Assembly: GCF_002554795.1 (NCBI RefSeq)
Contig: NZ_PDEQ01000002.1
Location: forward strand, 186,001 to 250,000
DNA from: Longibacter salinarum
GTDB taxonomy: Bacteria > Bacteroidota > Rhodothermia > Rhodothermales > Salinibacteraceae
Reading direction: 5' to 3'
DNA length: 64,000 bases
Under the pieces are notes generated by a model. The model worked only from the letters and a program-made list of their open reading frames with translations. It had not been told where the DNA came from and did no database searches. Positions within the stretch are counted from its first letter, which is position 1. Each line of letters begins with the position of its first letter. This document shows, one piece after another, positions 26,865 to 36,399 of the stretch. The translations under genes were made by a program, and so were the position numbers.

Positions 26865-28212
26865 GGATATTGCCGACGAACAGAGAATCACGATTCTGGG
26901 CGGCGGTCCGGCCGGACTGGCGATGGGTATGTATGGCCGTCGCGAACGGCTGGACGTCCAGCTGTATGAGGCGAACAACGAGGTCGGGGGAAATGCGCGG
27001 ACATTGCGGCTGGGACCGTTTCGCTACGACACCGGCGCCCACCGCTGGCACGATAAGGACGCCGAGATCACGGCCGACGTCAAAGCGCTCCTGGGCGACG
27101 ACCTCCGACTTGTCGACGCGCCGAGTCAGATTTGCTGGCGTGGCCGCCGTATCGATTTCCCGCTCGCCCCGTACGACCTGATGCGGAAGCTGCCGTGGTC
27201 GCTTCTCGGGCGGATCTCTCGCGAGCAGTTCTCGATTCCGCGCGTCTCCGTCGGGGCGGAGCATTTCCACGAGATGGCGCTGCAGAGCTACGGCCCGACA
27301 CTAGCGAATCTCTTTCTGCTGAACTACACGGAGAAGCTGTGGGGGACCGACTCGAGTGAGCTGTCGCCCCGCGTCGCCGGCGATCGGCTCGAAGGGCTCG
27401 ACCTCAAGACGTTCTTTCTGGAAGCCTTCGGCTCACGCATCGGGAAGGCGCGGCACCTGGACGGCTCGTTCTACTACCCGAAGTACGGCTACGGACAGAT
27501 CACGGACGCGACGGCCGATGCGGCTGGACGGGAGAACATCCGGACCGGAGCGCGCATCACCCGGCTCGTCCACGACGGCCGGCGCATCATGCACGTCGAA
27601 GTGAATGGCGAAGAAATTGCCGACGTGGAGACGGTCGTCAGCACCTTACCGCTCACGATCCTTCTCCGCCAACTTCATCCGGCACCGCCGGAGGAGGTGC
27701 TTGCGCTTGCCGACTCGATTCGCTTTCGCAATCTCCGGCTGGTCGTGCTTGGCCTCGACCGGCCGCATGTCACACGGAACGCCTCGCTATACTTTCCCGA
27801 ACGCTCCGTTCCGTTTACTCGCCTCTACGAGCCCAAGAACCGAAGCGCCGACACTGCGCCGGCCGATCAGACCGTCGTCGTGCTCGAACGGCCGTGCCAG
27901 TCGGACGATGACGCATGGACGCAGCCGGACGATGCCCTGTTCGAAGCTGCCTGTGATCTGTTGGAAACGCAGGGTCTCGCGCACCGGGACGAGGTCGTCG
28001 CCCGTGAGCATCATGCGATGCCGTTCGCGTACCCGATCCTGGAGGTCGGCGCCGCCGATGTCGCCGCCGAGATCCGTGACTACCTCGACCGATTCGAAAA
28101 TCTCCACCTGCTGGGGCGGAGCGCCGGGTTCGCCTACACGCACGTTCATGAGCTCTACGCGGAGGCGAAGGCACTGGCGGGTGAGCTTGTGGGGTCTGCA
28201 GTGGCTCGTTAG
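26857..28212 (+). CDS. FAD-dependent amine oxidase/protoporphyrinogen-oxidase-like protein
   Basis: 451-residue flavoprotein. An N-terminal Rossmann motif ITILGGGPAGLAMGMYG with the ribose-binding Glu in VQLYEANNEVGG is followed by a second GG-type motif (FRYDTGAHRWHD). Typical C-terminal FAD contacts lie in LHLLGRSAGFAYTHVHELY. The fold is that of amine oxidase/protoporphyrinogen oxidase/UDP-galactopyranose mutase-like enzymes, with the central YTEKLWGTD segment found in a group associated with polysaccharide loci. Start ATG 26857 overlaps the upstream membrane-protein gene; 26848 is an alternative. Large repeats begin 91 nt after its stop. Confidence 0.85.
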   Translation: MSKDIADEQRITILGGGPAGLAMGMYGRRERLDVQLYEANNEVGGNARTLRLGPFRYDTGAHRWHDKDAEITADVKALLGDDLRLVDAPSQICWRGRRIDFPLAPYDLMRKLPWSLLGRISREQFSIPRVSVGAEHFHEMALQSYGPTLANLFLLNYTEKLWGTDSSELSPRVAGDRLEGLDLKTFFLEAFGSRIGKARHLDGSFYYPKYGYGQITDATADAAGRENIRTGARITRLVHDGRRIMHVEVNGEEIADVETVVSTLPLTILLRQLHPAPPEEVLALADSIRFRNLRLVVLGLDRPHVTRNASLYFPERSVPFTRLYEPKNRSADTAPADQTVVVLERPCQSDDDAWTQPDDALFEAACDLLETQGLAHRDEVVAREHHAMPFAYPILEVGAADVAAEIRDYLDRFENLHLLGRSAGFAYTHVHELYAEAKALAGELVGSAVAR

Positions 28213-28302
28213 GTCGTTGGGACGTTTGCGCGTTTACGCGGTGTGCGTTTCTGCAGGGAGTAGTCGCCTTTTGCCCATGAAGCGAGCTTTCCGGACCCTG
28301 TT

Positions 28303-28940
28303 CGTCTCATTTTTTGAATCGCCAAAAAACGAGACGCAAAAAAGCGACCCGACTATGCACGCTTCGTCTAGCGCTCCGACGTCACCACGGAACGAATCCA
28401 AACTCGCGATCACAGATCGCTCAGACAGGGATTCGTTCTGGTCGTGGTTCCGACTCTGCGCTCCAGACGACGAACCGAGCAAGGCCGGGGGAACAGCACT
28501 AGTGATAAAGCGATGTCGCTTTTGCTATACCGGCCGCTGTGGCTGTCCGCAGCCAGTGAATCCGTGGGTCGTTTCGGCCCTTGGAGGCGTTCGCCGCACA
28601 ACAGGCACTAGTTCGCTTTGCTCACGTTGCCCGGACGGGAGCGGACGCGCCGCGTCCAATTGCTGGTTGGTATGCCGGTTAGCGAAAACGTTCAGTGGGA
28701 AATGCTCCTTGTCTGAAGATCGCACGGCAGCGAATTCCAGGTCTGAGTTCACAGCTTAAGAGCGATCAAGTCCATAGGATGACCTTACAGGCCCTTCGGA
28801 GCATTTCAGCGGTGCCAGAGCGGACGTCAGGCGAAGGTCTCCCCGGCCTTGACTTTTTTTATTGCATGAGTACCAGAGGCATGACCTTCGGCCCTCGCTT
28901 CGCTCGTCTCGCCGGTTTTTTGGTCAAGCAAAAAACCGGC
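28303..28940 (+). repeat. large hairpin-bounded repeat, unit A (candidate structured RNA)
   Basis: Left hairpin CGTCTC-A-TTTTTTG/CAAAAAA-C-GAGACG (28303-28336) and right hairpin GCCGGTTTTTTG/CAAAAAACCGGC (28911-28940). Internal pairs: GAACGAATCC (28390) with GGATTCGTTC (28429), enclosing GCGATC/GATCGC (28406, 28415); CAAGGCCGGGG (28480) with CCCCGGCCTTG (28841); GAAATGCTCC (28699) with GGAGCATTTC (28798). Same subfamily as unit C (GGGAAATGCTCC variant). No open frame is conserved across copies. Confidence 0.8.
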
Positions 28941-28975
28941 ACCACCGATTGAGAACGGATCCTTGCTCTTGCTTT

Positions 28976-29421
28976 GTCTCATTTTTTTGAATGATCAAAA
29001 AACGAGACGCAAAAAAATCACACCAACTGGCACTAGCTCACTTCGCCACCTGAACCGCCGGACTGCGCAAGGCCGGGGGAACAGCACTACTAAGCTACCC
29101 ATGGCGGTTTCCCAATTTGGCCCTTGTGATTGGCTTCGGCCTCTGGGCCCGAGGGCCGTTCCGGCCCTTGCGAAGATCGCCGGAACGAGTGGACCGAAAC
29201 CGAAGCGTCCCATTATCTCTCTGGCTTGCTGATTGGCGCGATCGATCGAAGGGGAAATTCTCCTTGTCTGAAGGCCTCGAAGCATCACGTCAGGTTGCGC
29301 TATGGACCGTAACAGAGAGGCCAAGTTTGGAGAATTTCAGCGGAGGCGGAGGGCCAGTCAGGCGATCTTCGGCAGGCCTTGACTTTTTTGCACCGGTTTT
29401 TTGGTCAAGCAAAAAACCGGT
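28976..29421 (+). repeat. large hairpin-bounded repeat, unit B
   Basis: Follows unit A after 35 nt. Left hairpin starts GTCTC at 28976; right hairpin 29392-29421. It lacks the GAACGAATCC stem but keeps GAAATTCTCC (29254) with GGAGAATTTC (29329) and CGAAGATCGCC (29171) with GGCGATCTTCG (29361). A degenerate left hairpin of a further copy (gtctcatttttg, 29457 onward) follows 35 nt later, so the array may once have been longer. Confidence 0.8.
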
Positions 29422-29517
29422 ATACCCGATGGGGAAAGAAGACCTCCGCTTCTTGAGTCTCATTTTTGTCGCAGGAAGAAACGAGTACGTACGGTCCAAA
29501 AAGGAGCGATAGATCGG

Positions 29518-30486
29518 TTACGACAATCCGCAGGGCGTGACCGTCCGCGGATCAAGGACCTGAAGGATCCAATCCACCTCGGCCCGGATGCCCTCCAGCA
29601 GCGACGTGCGCGGCTCAAAGTCGAGTAGGCGTCGGGCCCGGTCGATGCGGGCTTCGGTTCGTTGCTGGTCGCCCTCCCGCGGCGGAAGCCGATCGATACA
29701 CAGGCGTCGACCGACGACGTCCGTGATGCAGCGGAGCACCTCCATGGTGGATACGGATCTGGGGGTTCCGACGTTGATGGTTTCGCCCGCACACTGGTCG
29801 AAGCGGTCCAGGGCGGCGACGAGCCCGTCCACGGCGTCCCCCACGTACGTGAAGCTCCGACGGTGATGTTCACTTCCCCGAAAGAGAGGAAACGGCTCGC
29901 ACTTGATAGCACACCGTGCAGCCTTTGGGATCAGCTTGTCGGGCCGTTCGCGGGGGCCGTAGACGGAAAAGAGCCGGAGGGTGCACGCATCCCAGCTCGC
30001 GTGATCGCTTGCAGCATCGATGATGCGTTCGCCCTCTAGCTTCGTTTCTCCGTAGATCGATGTGGGAGCAAGAGGGCCGTCCTCCGCGACCGTAGCATCG
30101 GCGCCGTAGACCGAGGACGAGGAGGCGTAGACAAAGGCGCGGAGCGTCGGGTGGTCGTCGAGATGGGCGACGACACGCTCCGTTGCCCGAACGTTGTTGC
30201 GCGTGAATGCCTCAGGTGTCGTCGATGGAGAGAGGCCCGGCTGCGCCGCGAGGTGAAAGAGGGCGTCGACGTCCGACAGAATCGGCGCGAGCGGGTCGGT
30301 GACCAGATCCGCTGCGTGGATGGTGATGCCGAGATTTGCGAGCCGCTCCGCGTTGCGTCGTTTTTGCGAACGGTCGTAGAACGGCGCAAAATTATCAATG
30401 CCCACGACGTGGTGCCCATCTCGTGCGAGGCGTTCCGCGAGATGCGATCCGATGAATCCGGCTGCGCCGGTGACGACAACCTGCAT
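29518..30486 (-). CDS. NAD-dependent sugar-nucleotide epimerase/dehydratase
   Basis: Extended short-chain dehydrogenase, 322 residues. The cofactor motif VVTGAAGFIGSHLAERLA and the acidic DNFAPFYD place it near UDP-glucuronate/UDP-glucose 4-epimerases. Catalytic Ser/Tyr/Lys are seen in YASSSSVYG and SIYGETKLEGE. Other family blocks are LRLFSVYGPRERPDKLIP and RSFTYVGDAVDGLV. Predicted to interconvert UDP-sugars for surface polysaccharide. The frame continues 81 nt upstream of the ATG at 30486, but only that ATG begins the Rossmann strand. Convergent with the GT-C-like/FAD pair across the A/B repeat array. Confidence 0.92.
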   Translation of the reverse strand: MQVVVTGAAGFIGSHLAERLARDGHHVVGIDNFAPFYDRSQKRRNAERLANLGITIHAADLVTDPLAPILSDVDALFHLAAQPGLSPSTTPEAFTRNNVRATERVVAHLDDHPTLRAFVYASSSSVYGADATVAEDGPLAPTSIYGETKLEGERIIDAASDHASWDACTLRLFSVYGPRERPDKLIPKAARCAIKCEPFPLFRGSEHHRRSFTYVGDAVDGLVAALDRFDQCAGETINVGTPRSVSTMEVLRCITDVVGRRLCIDRLPPREGDQQRTEARIDRARRLLDFEPRTSLLEGIRAEVDWILQVLDPRTVTPCGLS

Positions 30487-30795
30487 TTCTGAGCGCTGAT
30501 GGTGCGAACCCAATAGGTGAATGGTACCAGGGAGAGGAAGACGTAGATTCATGCGCGCCGCACGCACAGGCCGCGTCGAGCGGGATTTCGCTGTCGTTCC
30601 TCATTGCCTCACATTCCTCGAGCAGTATCCCGGTTCATCAGGGCCGAGTCGCGGCAACGATCGGCTACGAGTAACTGGTTTCCAGAGACTGAGCGAATCG
30701 ATAGACGCCTGAAGTCGCCTTTTTGCAGGCATATTGTATACTTTGTCCTCGAGGTGCGCCGGCGTATTCGCTCTGTTTGAGATATATCGTTTGCT
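30487..30795. other. divergent promoter region
   Basis: 309 nt between the epimerase (minus) and the FtsX-type permease (plus). An A/T-rich stretch around 30730-30790 (atattgtatactttg; gatatatcg) is the likely permease promoter. A small hairpin GCCTG (30707)/CAGGC (30726) precedes it. No gene seen. Confidence 0.4.
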
Positions 30796-33231
30796 ATGGT
30801 GTTTCATTCGCTCCGCTCCGCCGTTCGCATGTTGATGCGTTCTCCGATGTACGCATCGATTAATCTGGGCGGTCTGGGGGCGGGGCTGGCATGCTGCCTG
30901 TTGGCCATCGCCTTCGTACAGCACGAGCGCCAATGGGAGCAGCACCACGACGACGCAGAACGGATCTACCGGGTCATCAGCGAGCGCGGCGGGGAGCTCT
31001 GGTCAAGCGTCTCTTTTTCTCGATCGGCCCACGACGATCCGGTCGCACAGCTCGCACTCCCGCACCAGCTCGAGGCCTCGATTCCGGAAGTCGAGCGGGC
31101 CGCCCAGTTTACGATTCTTCGAGGCGAAGAGGCTCTGGACTATATCGAGACGCCCGATGGCCGTCGCCACGTGTCCCCGCCGCGCCTGGTGACGAACACC
31201 GGAGCCGCATTTGCTGACCTGTTTTCGTTTGAGAAGGTCTCCGGTGCCCCGCTAAGTCAGGCGTTGGAGAAGCCCGGATCGGCCGTTCTCACGCGACCTA
31301 CGGCAGAAAGGTATTTTGCCGACGCCGATCCGATCGGACAGACATTAACGGTGCATCGCGGCGGCGGGGAGACGTCGGCATTCACCGTGCGATCGGTGAT
31401 CGAAGAGCCACCGGACGACTCGCGGATTCAGTTTGGGATCGCGACCCGTGTGTCCGTAATCGACCACTCCGCTGCCTTTCAGTACGTGCTTCTGCAGAAA
31501 GGTGCAGCACCGGATGCTCTTGACGAAGCGATCGAGTCGGCGATGACCACCGTGAATCCCTCGCTAACAGAACCAGACAGCGATTGGGAGGGAGCGCGTC
31601 TTCAGGCGTTGACGGATGTCTACTTGAGCGCTCCCACCCTCTACGACCGCGGCCCGAATCGCGATATCCGGTCGCTCTGGATCTTTGTGGGAATCGCTGT
31701 TCTCGTGTTGATGATCACCGTGATTAACTACGCGAACCTCGGACTGGCTCTCCATGCGGGGCGGACGCAGGAGATTGGCGCGCGAAAGGCCGTCGGCGCG
31801 GATGACTGGCAGATTGCGACGACATTTTTGGCGGAAACCCTGATTCTGGCCGTCGCGAGTGTCCCGCTGGCGATGGCACTCGCTACAGTAGGGCTGCCTG
31901 TTTTAAATCACGTGATGGCAACGGACATCTCGGGAGCGTGGCTGGTCGAGCCAACCATCATATCTGCGTTGGCCGGGGTGGCTGCGCTTGCGGGCTTGGT
32001 CGCAGGGAGCTATCCAACGATCGTATTGTCACGGAAAGGTGTAACCGATCTCTTGCGCCCGTCGATGCGTCCGTCCGGTCTTGCGGGACGCGGGTGGTCG
32101 ATGCGGCATACCCTGATCGCTCTGCAGTTTGGCACGTTGATCCTGCTCGGGAGCGTGAGTCTCGTCGCCTACCAGCACCTGCAGAGTATGGAGACGGACG
32201 AACTCGGGTATGACCCGGGCGGTGTCGTGGAGGTGACGAGCATTCAAAACGATCGCCAGGCGTACCAGCGATTTCGTCGTCTCGCGTTACAATCCTCTAC
32301 CGTTAAAGCTGTCGGTATGGGCTCCGCGGTGCCGAATGACATCGAAGGCCATATCGCATTTGCCATTACGAGCGAGGATGGAGACCGACGGACGTTCGAG
32401 GCGGGCGCGAGTCATGCGGTCGATGTTCACTGGTGCCAGGCCATGGGAATCGAGCACTCGGTCGTGGACTCGATGATCGCCCAGGGGGACGACGCTCCCG
32501 TCCGATGGCTGATCAATGAAACGGCTTCCGATCTGGTGAAGGGCGATCCAGTAGGAGCAACCTGGAGTTTTCAGCCCGAAGATCCGTCCGCGACCGGATT
32601 CCAAATCGACGGCGTCATTCCGGATCTGCATCTGGTGTCGAAGCGTCACGCGATCCCGCCCGCGGTGTATCGAGTCTTTTCGAACCCACCATGGGCCGGG
32701 AACGCCGTAGTCCGCTTCCGGACAAGCCAGACGAAGGACGGCATGGAGCATCTTCGAGAGATATGGTCGAGCATTCGTCCGGATACGCCGTTTGCGGCAA
32801 CGTTTCTCACGCAGCAACACGAACAGTTTTATGCGCAGGAGCGACGCTTCACGCTGCTTGCAGCAGGAATTGGCGGTCTCGCACTGCTACTTGCAGTCGT
32901 CGGACTGGCCAATCTGGTCGGGCAACTCACGCAGCAACGGAAGCGAGAGATCGGGATTCGGAAAGCGCTCGGGGCGTCGAAGACGAGCATTTTGGCGCTT
33001 TTGAATCGCGAGTATCTCGGAATCATCGCCGCCGCGTTTCTGCTCGGTGCTCCGATTGCGTGGGTCGCGGTGCATCGGTGGTTGCAATCGTATGCCGTTG
33101 CAACGGAGATCCCGGTCTGGCCATTTGTTGTTACCGGAACCGTCGCTTTCCTGGTTGCAGTTGCCACGGTAACCGCTCACGGCATGAGGGCCGCCTCCGT
33201 TGATCCCTCTGCGGTGCTTCGCGCGGAGTAG
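30796..33231 (+). CDS. FtsX/MacB-type ABC transporter permease
   Basis: 811-residue permease of the Bacteroidota-type MacB/FtsX group. An N-terminal membrane helix (YASINLGGLGAGLACCLLA) is followed by a periplasmic MacB-PCD domain (ERIYRVISERGG). A first FtsX block (IFVGIAVLVLMITVINYANL; QEIGARKAVGADDWQI) is followed by a second periplasmic domain. The final FtsX block is IGGLALLLAVVGLANLVGQL with KREIGIRKALGASKTSI. No ATPase gene is adjacent, so it must pair with an ABC subunit encoded elsewhere. Such permeases commonly act in envelope stress, lipoprotein or peptide export. Confidence 0.9.
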   Translation: MVFHSLRSAVRMLMRSPMYASINLGGLGAGLACCLLAIAFVQHERQWEQHHDDAERIYRVISERGGELWSSVSFSRSAHDDPVAQLALPHQLEASIPEVERAAQFTILRGEEALDYIETPDGRRHVSPPRLVTNTGAAFADLFSFEKVSGAPLSQALEKPGSAVLTRPTAERYFADADPIGQTLTVHRGGGETSAFTVRSVIEEPPDDSRIQFGIATRVSVIDHSAAFQYVLLQKGAAPDALDEAIESAMTTVNPSLTEPDSDWEGARLQALTDVYLSAPTLYDRGPNRDIRSLWIFVGIAVLVLMITVINYANLGLALHAGRTQEIGARKAVGADDWQIATTFLAETLILAVASVPLAMALATVGLPVLNHVMATDISGAWLVEPTIISALAGVAALAGLVAGSYPTIVLSRKGVTDLLRPSMRPSGLAGRGWSMRHTLIALQFGTLILLGSVSLVAYQHLQSMETDELGYDPGGVVEVTSIQNDRQAYQRFRRLALQSSTVKAVGMGSAVPNDIEGHIAFAITSEDGDRRTFEAGASHAVDVHWCQAMGIEHSVVDSMIAQGDDAPVRWLINETASDLVKGDPVGATWSFQPEDPSATGFQIDGVIPDLHLVSKRHAIPPAVYRVFSNPPWAGNAVVRFRTSQTKDGMEHLREIWSSIRPDTPFAATFLTQQHEQFYAQERRFTLLAAGIGGLALLLAVVGLANLVGQLTQQRKREIGIRKALGASKTSILALLNREYLGIIAAAFLLGAPIAWVAVHRWLQSYAVATEIPVWPFVVTGTVAFLVAVATVTAHGMRAASVDPSAVLRAE

Positions 33232-33431
33232 TATATCGTCGCGGCAATGATCAACCGCTCGTAACGACGTCCCTTCCGCTGCGAACACAAATGTGTAATT
33301 CGTGATACGGAATGGACCTCGCCGGTGGAAAGACGGTCAGAACAGTGCTTTTTCGCGCCTGTGACATACATTGTCGGCACGCGTTACTCCGATCGCGCTC
33401 TGGCTTCCACCTTTCCTTGCGTACACGCATC

Positions 33432-35627
33432 ATGTTGTCCACGCTTCGCTTCTCTGTCTGGGTCGTCGTGCTCGGGATGACCAGTCTCTTCCTAACCGGC
33501 CCGAATGCGGTCGCTCAGACGGCGATCGACACGACGGATTCGAGTCCGCACAGCGAAGCGTCTCTGGCGAGCGACGTGCAGGCGATTGCACCCGGCCAGA
33601 CGTTCACCGTGGCCCTCGATCTTGAGATGGAGCCCGGGTGGCACAGCTACTGGATCAATCCGGGTGATTCCGGGGAACCGATCGATGTCGACTGGTCGCT
33701 CCCGGGTGGATTTACTGTCGGAGAGCTCCAGTTTCCGTTTCCGCACCGCATCGACGCCAGTATTCTGACGAGTTACGGGTATTCCGACCGCGTGCAGCTG
33801 CTCGCGCAGGTTCAGGCGCCGGACGACCTACAGGCCGGGACGGAAATCACCATCTCAGGAGATGCTACGTGGCTGATCTGTGCGGACGTCTGTCTGCCGG
33901 CTTCGGGCACGATTGAGCGAACGTTTGAGGTGCGCGAAGAGGCGGTCTCGGCTTCAGCGGAGGAGGTGCAGCGTATCGAGACAACGCGACAGCAGATTCC
34001 GAAGCAACTCGACGGATGGGTTGCGGAGGCGTCGCAGAGCGAGGGCAGTTATGGGTTGGCGTTCACGCAGACGGATGGTGACGTGCCCGCGATCGACAGT
34101 GCTGGCTTTTTCCCGACTGAGGGCGAGGTGCTCGACCATACCGCTGCGCAGCCGTTGACCCGACAGGGAGATGCCTTTCTCATGGCGTTGCAGCAATCGC
34201 AGTACGCCAGGTCCCCTGTCGATACGCTTCGAGGCGTTCTTGTCGCACCGAAAGGGGCGTCATGGCACCCGGATAGAGAGGTGCGAGCTATCGAAATTTC
34301 CGCACCCGTCGTTGAGGAAGGCACAGGCCAGCTCTCGATTCTCGACGGGGCTGCCTTGGCCGGGTCGAGTGGGGCAGGCGGTGTGTCGCTGGTCTGGGCG
34401 CTCGTGTTGGCGTTCGCCGGCGGGATGCTACTCAACTTGATGCCCTGTGTTTTTCCCGTTCTCTCGATCAAAATCCTCGGGTTTGCCGATTCCTCCGGCG
34501 ACGATCCCTCCGCGATGCGGCGACACGGCTGGCTGTTTGGCGCGGGCGTGCTCGTCTCCATGTGGATTCTGGCGGGGACGCTCCTGGGGCTGCGAGCAGC
34601 GGGAAGTGAGATCGGCTGGGGCTTTCAGCTTCAGTCGCCGGCGTTCGTCGCGCTGATGACATTGCTGTTCACCGGGATCGGGTTCTATCTGTTGGGTTCC
34701 TTCGATGTCGGCACGAGCCTCATGAACTGGGGCGGGCGCATGCAGACGGCCGGTCCGAGTGACGGCAACCGTGGCGCCTTCCTGACGGGCGTTCTCGCTA
34801 CCGTCGTCGCAACGCCGTGTACGGCTCCGTTCATGGGAGCCGCTCTGGGTGTGGCGCTCGCGTCGTCGACCGTCGGGGCACTCGCCATCTTCTCCATGCT
34901 CGGCGCTGGAATGGCCACGCCGTATGTCGCGCTCTCGATGTCGCCCGGTCTGCTGGAGAAGCTGCCGAACCCCGGCACCTGGATGGAGACGCTGAAGCAG
35001 GCGTTCGCTTTCCCGATGTTTGCGACGGCCATCTGGCTCGTCTGGGTTTTTGCGCAGCAGACCGGTGACACCGCCGTTGCGATGCTCCTGCTGGGGGTGC
35101 TGCTCTTCGGCGTTGCCGCATGGATTCTGAACCGATGGTCGCCGGCCACGCTCACTCGGACCGCGCGGGTCGCTTCGCGCACCGTGGCAGCAGTATTACT
35201 CGCTGGAGGAGTGGCGCTGGCTATTCTCGGTTCGCAGAGCCAGTCTGTCAGCGCTTCGACCAACACGTCGATGTCGACGGATTCGGCATGGCAGAGCTAT
35301 TCTGCGGCTGCTGTCGACAGCCTTCGGGCGAGCGGACGCCCCGTCTTCATCGACTTCACCGCCGCCTGGTGTCTCACATGCCAGGTGAATAAGCAGACCG
35401 TCCTTACCTCACCGGACGTAGAGCAGGCGTTTCGCGAAAAAGATGTCGCACTCGTCCGGGCGGACTGGACCAATCGGGACGCCGAGATTACCCGGGCTCT
35501 TGAGTCGCACGGACGGAGCGGCGTCCCGCTGTACGTCTACTACGACGGCCCCGACGCCCGCCCCGACATTCTGCCCGAAGTCCTGACAAAAGACATTGTG
35601 CTACGCCGACTCGACGGGTCGTCCTGA
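33432..35627 (+). CDS. dsbD: thiol:disulfide interchange protein DsbD
   Basis: Carries electrons from cytoplasmic thioredoxin to periplasmic thiols. The 731-residue product has a signal peptide ending at AVAQ, an alpha domain with the CADVC pair (TWLICADVCLPASG), and an eight-helix membrane domain. The membrane cysteines are in LMPCVFPVLSIK and TPCTAPFMGAAL. A C-terminal thioredoxin-like gamma domain carries CLTC (FTAAWCLTCQVNKQ). All redox pairs are present. The ATG at 33432 was chosen for its signal peptide; the frame is open from 33312. The following gene encodes a periplasmic redoxin that could be its client. Confidence 0.95.
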   Translation: MLSTLRFSVWVVVLGMTSLFLTGPNAVAQTAIDTTDSSPHSEASLASDVQAIAPGQTFTVALDLEMEPGWHSYWINPGDSGEPIDVDWSLPGGFTVGELQFPFPHRIDASILTSYGYSDRVQLLAQVQAPDDLQAGTEITISGDATWLICADVCLPASGTIERTFEVREEAVSASAEEVQRIETTRQQIPKQLDGWVAEASQSEGSYGLAFTQTDGDVPAIDSAGFFPTEGEVLDHTAAQPLTRQGDAFLMALQQSQYARSPVDTLRGVLVAPKGASWHPDREVRAIEISAPVVEEGTGQLSILDGAALAGSSGAGGVSLVWALVLAFAGGMLLNLMPCVFPVLSIKILGFADSSGDDPSAMRRHGWLFGAGVLVSMWILAGTLLGLRAAGSEIGWGFQLQSPAFVALMTLLFTGIGFYLLGSFDVGTSLMNWGGRMQTAGPSDGNRGAFLTGVLATVVATPCTAPFMGAALGVALASSTVGALAIFSMLGAGMATPYVALSMSPGLLEKLPNPGTWMETLKQAFAFPMFATAIWLVWVFAQQTGDTAVAMLLLGVLLFGVAAWILNRWSPATLTRTARVASRTVAAVLLAGGVALAILGSQSQSVSASTNTSMSTDSAWQSYSAAAVDSLRASGRPVFIDFTAAWCLTCQVNKQTVLTSPDVEQAFREKDVALVRADWTNRDAEITRALESHGRSGVPLYVYYDGPDARPDILPEVLTKDIVLRRLDGSS

Positions 35628-35689
35628 CCTTATCGATTAGCTAAAGCTGCATTCGAACGATACCCAATCATACCTCACGTTTCGATCCC

Positions 35690-36319
35690 ATGATACTTCG
35701 CCGAAGCATCGCCACATTTCTCACGCTCCTTCTGATCGTGGGCCTCGGCCCTCTCGCCGCGCAGGCCCAGCAGGCTCAGGTCAACCAGCCGGCTCCGGAC
35801 TTCACGCTGCAGGCCGCTGACGGGGAGACGCACAGCCTGTCCGATTTTGAGGGGAAGTACGTCGTCCTCGAGTGGCTCAACTACGGATGCCCGTTCGTTC
35901 AGAAGCACTACCAGAGCGGCAACATGCAGAAGCTACAGAAGGAATACACCGAGAAGGACGTCGTCTGGCTGTCGATCGTCTCGAGCGCGGAAGGGAAGCA
36001 GGGCTACTACCCGCCGGACGAGATGGTCGAGCAGAAAAAGAAGCACGACGGCGAGATGACCGCGATCCTGATGGATCCGTCGGGGGAGGTGGGCCAGACG
36101 TACGGCGCTCGCGTCACGCCGCACATGTACGTGATCAATCCGGAGGGCCAGCTCATCTACATGGGCGGCATCGATGACAAGCCGACCACCGACGTTGCCG
36201 ACATCGAGGGCGCGACGAACTACGTCCAGCTGGCGCTCGACGCCGCGATGAACGGGGAGGAGGTTGAGATTCAGACCGCGAAGCCGTACGGTTGCACCGT
36301 GAAGTATGCGGCCCGGTAG
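35690..36319 (+). CDS. periplasmic thioredoxin-like redoxin
   Basis: 209 residues with a signal peptide (FLTLLLIVGLGPLAAQAQ) and an AhpC/TSA-redoxin fold (APDFTLQAADGETHSLSDF; YVVLEWLNYGCPFVQKHY). A single active-site Cys67 takes the place of the CxxC of TlpA, with another Cys in the C-terminal PYGCTVKY. Family members with an NYGCPFV-type motif are annotated as redoxin or thioredoxin-like; the substrate is unknown. It starts 62 nt after dsbD, so functional coupling with DsbD is likely. Confidence 0.9.
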   Translation: MILRRSIATFLTLLLIVGLGPLAAQAQQAQVNQPAPDFTLQAADGETHSLSDFEGKYVVLEWLNYGCPFVQKHYQSGNMQKLQKEYTEKDVVWLSIVSSAEGKQGYYPPDEMVEQKKKHDGEMTAILMDPSGEVGQTYGARVTPHMYVINPEGQLIYMGGIDDKPTTDVADIEGATNYVQLALDAAMNGEEVEIQTAKPYGCTVKYAAR

Positions 36320-36348
36320 TTCTTGATGGCATTTTGAGCAGTAACGGG

Positions 36349-36378
36349 ACGACCTGCTGGCGTTGGCTGGCGGGTCGT
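36349..36378 (+). terminator. likely terminator of the dsbD-redoxin unit
   Basis: ACGACCTGCTGG pairs with CTGGCGGGTCGT (including G-T pairs) and is followed by a T-rich tcttgtt. It is 29 nt after the redoxin stop and just before repeat unit C. Confidence 0.6.
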
Positions 36379-36399
36379 TCTTGTTGTGAATTGCTTTCT

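Noticed and set aside
28303-29421. ORF-less group II intron or retron RNA
   Set aside because: No GUGYG-type 5' end, no domain V-like AGC/bulge hairpin and no reverse transcriptase gene in the window; the unit ends are A/T-tract hairpins.
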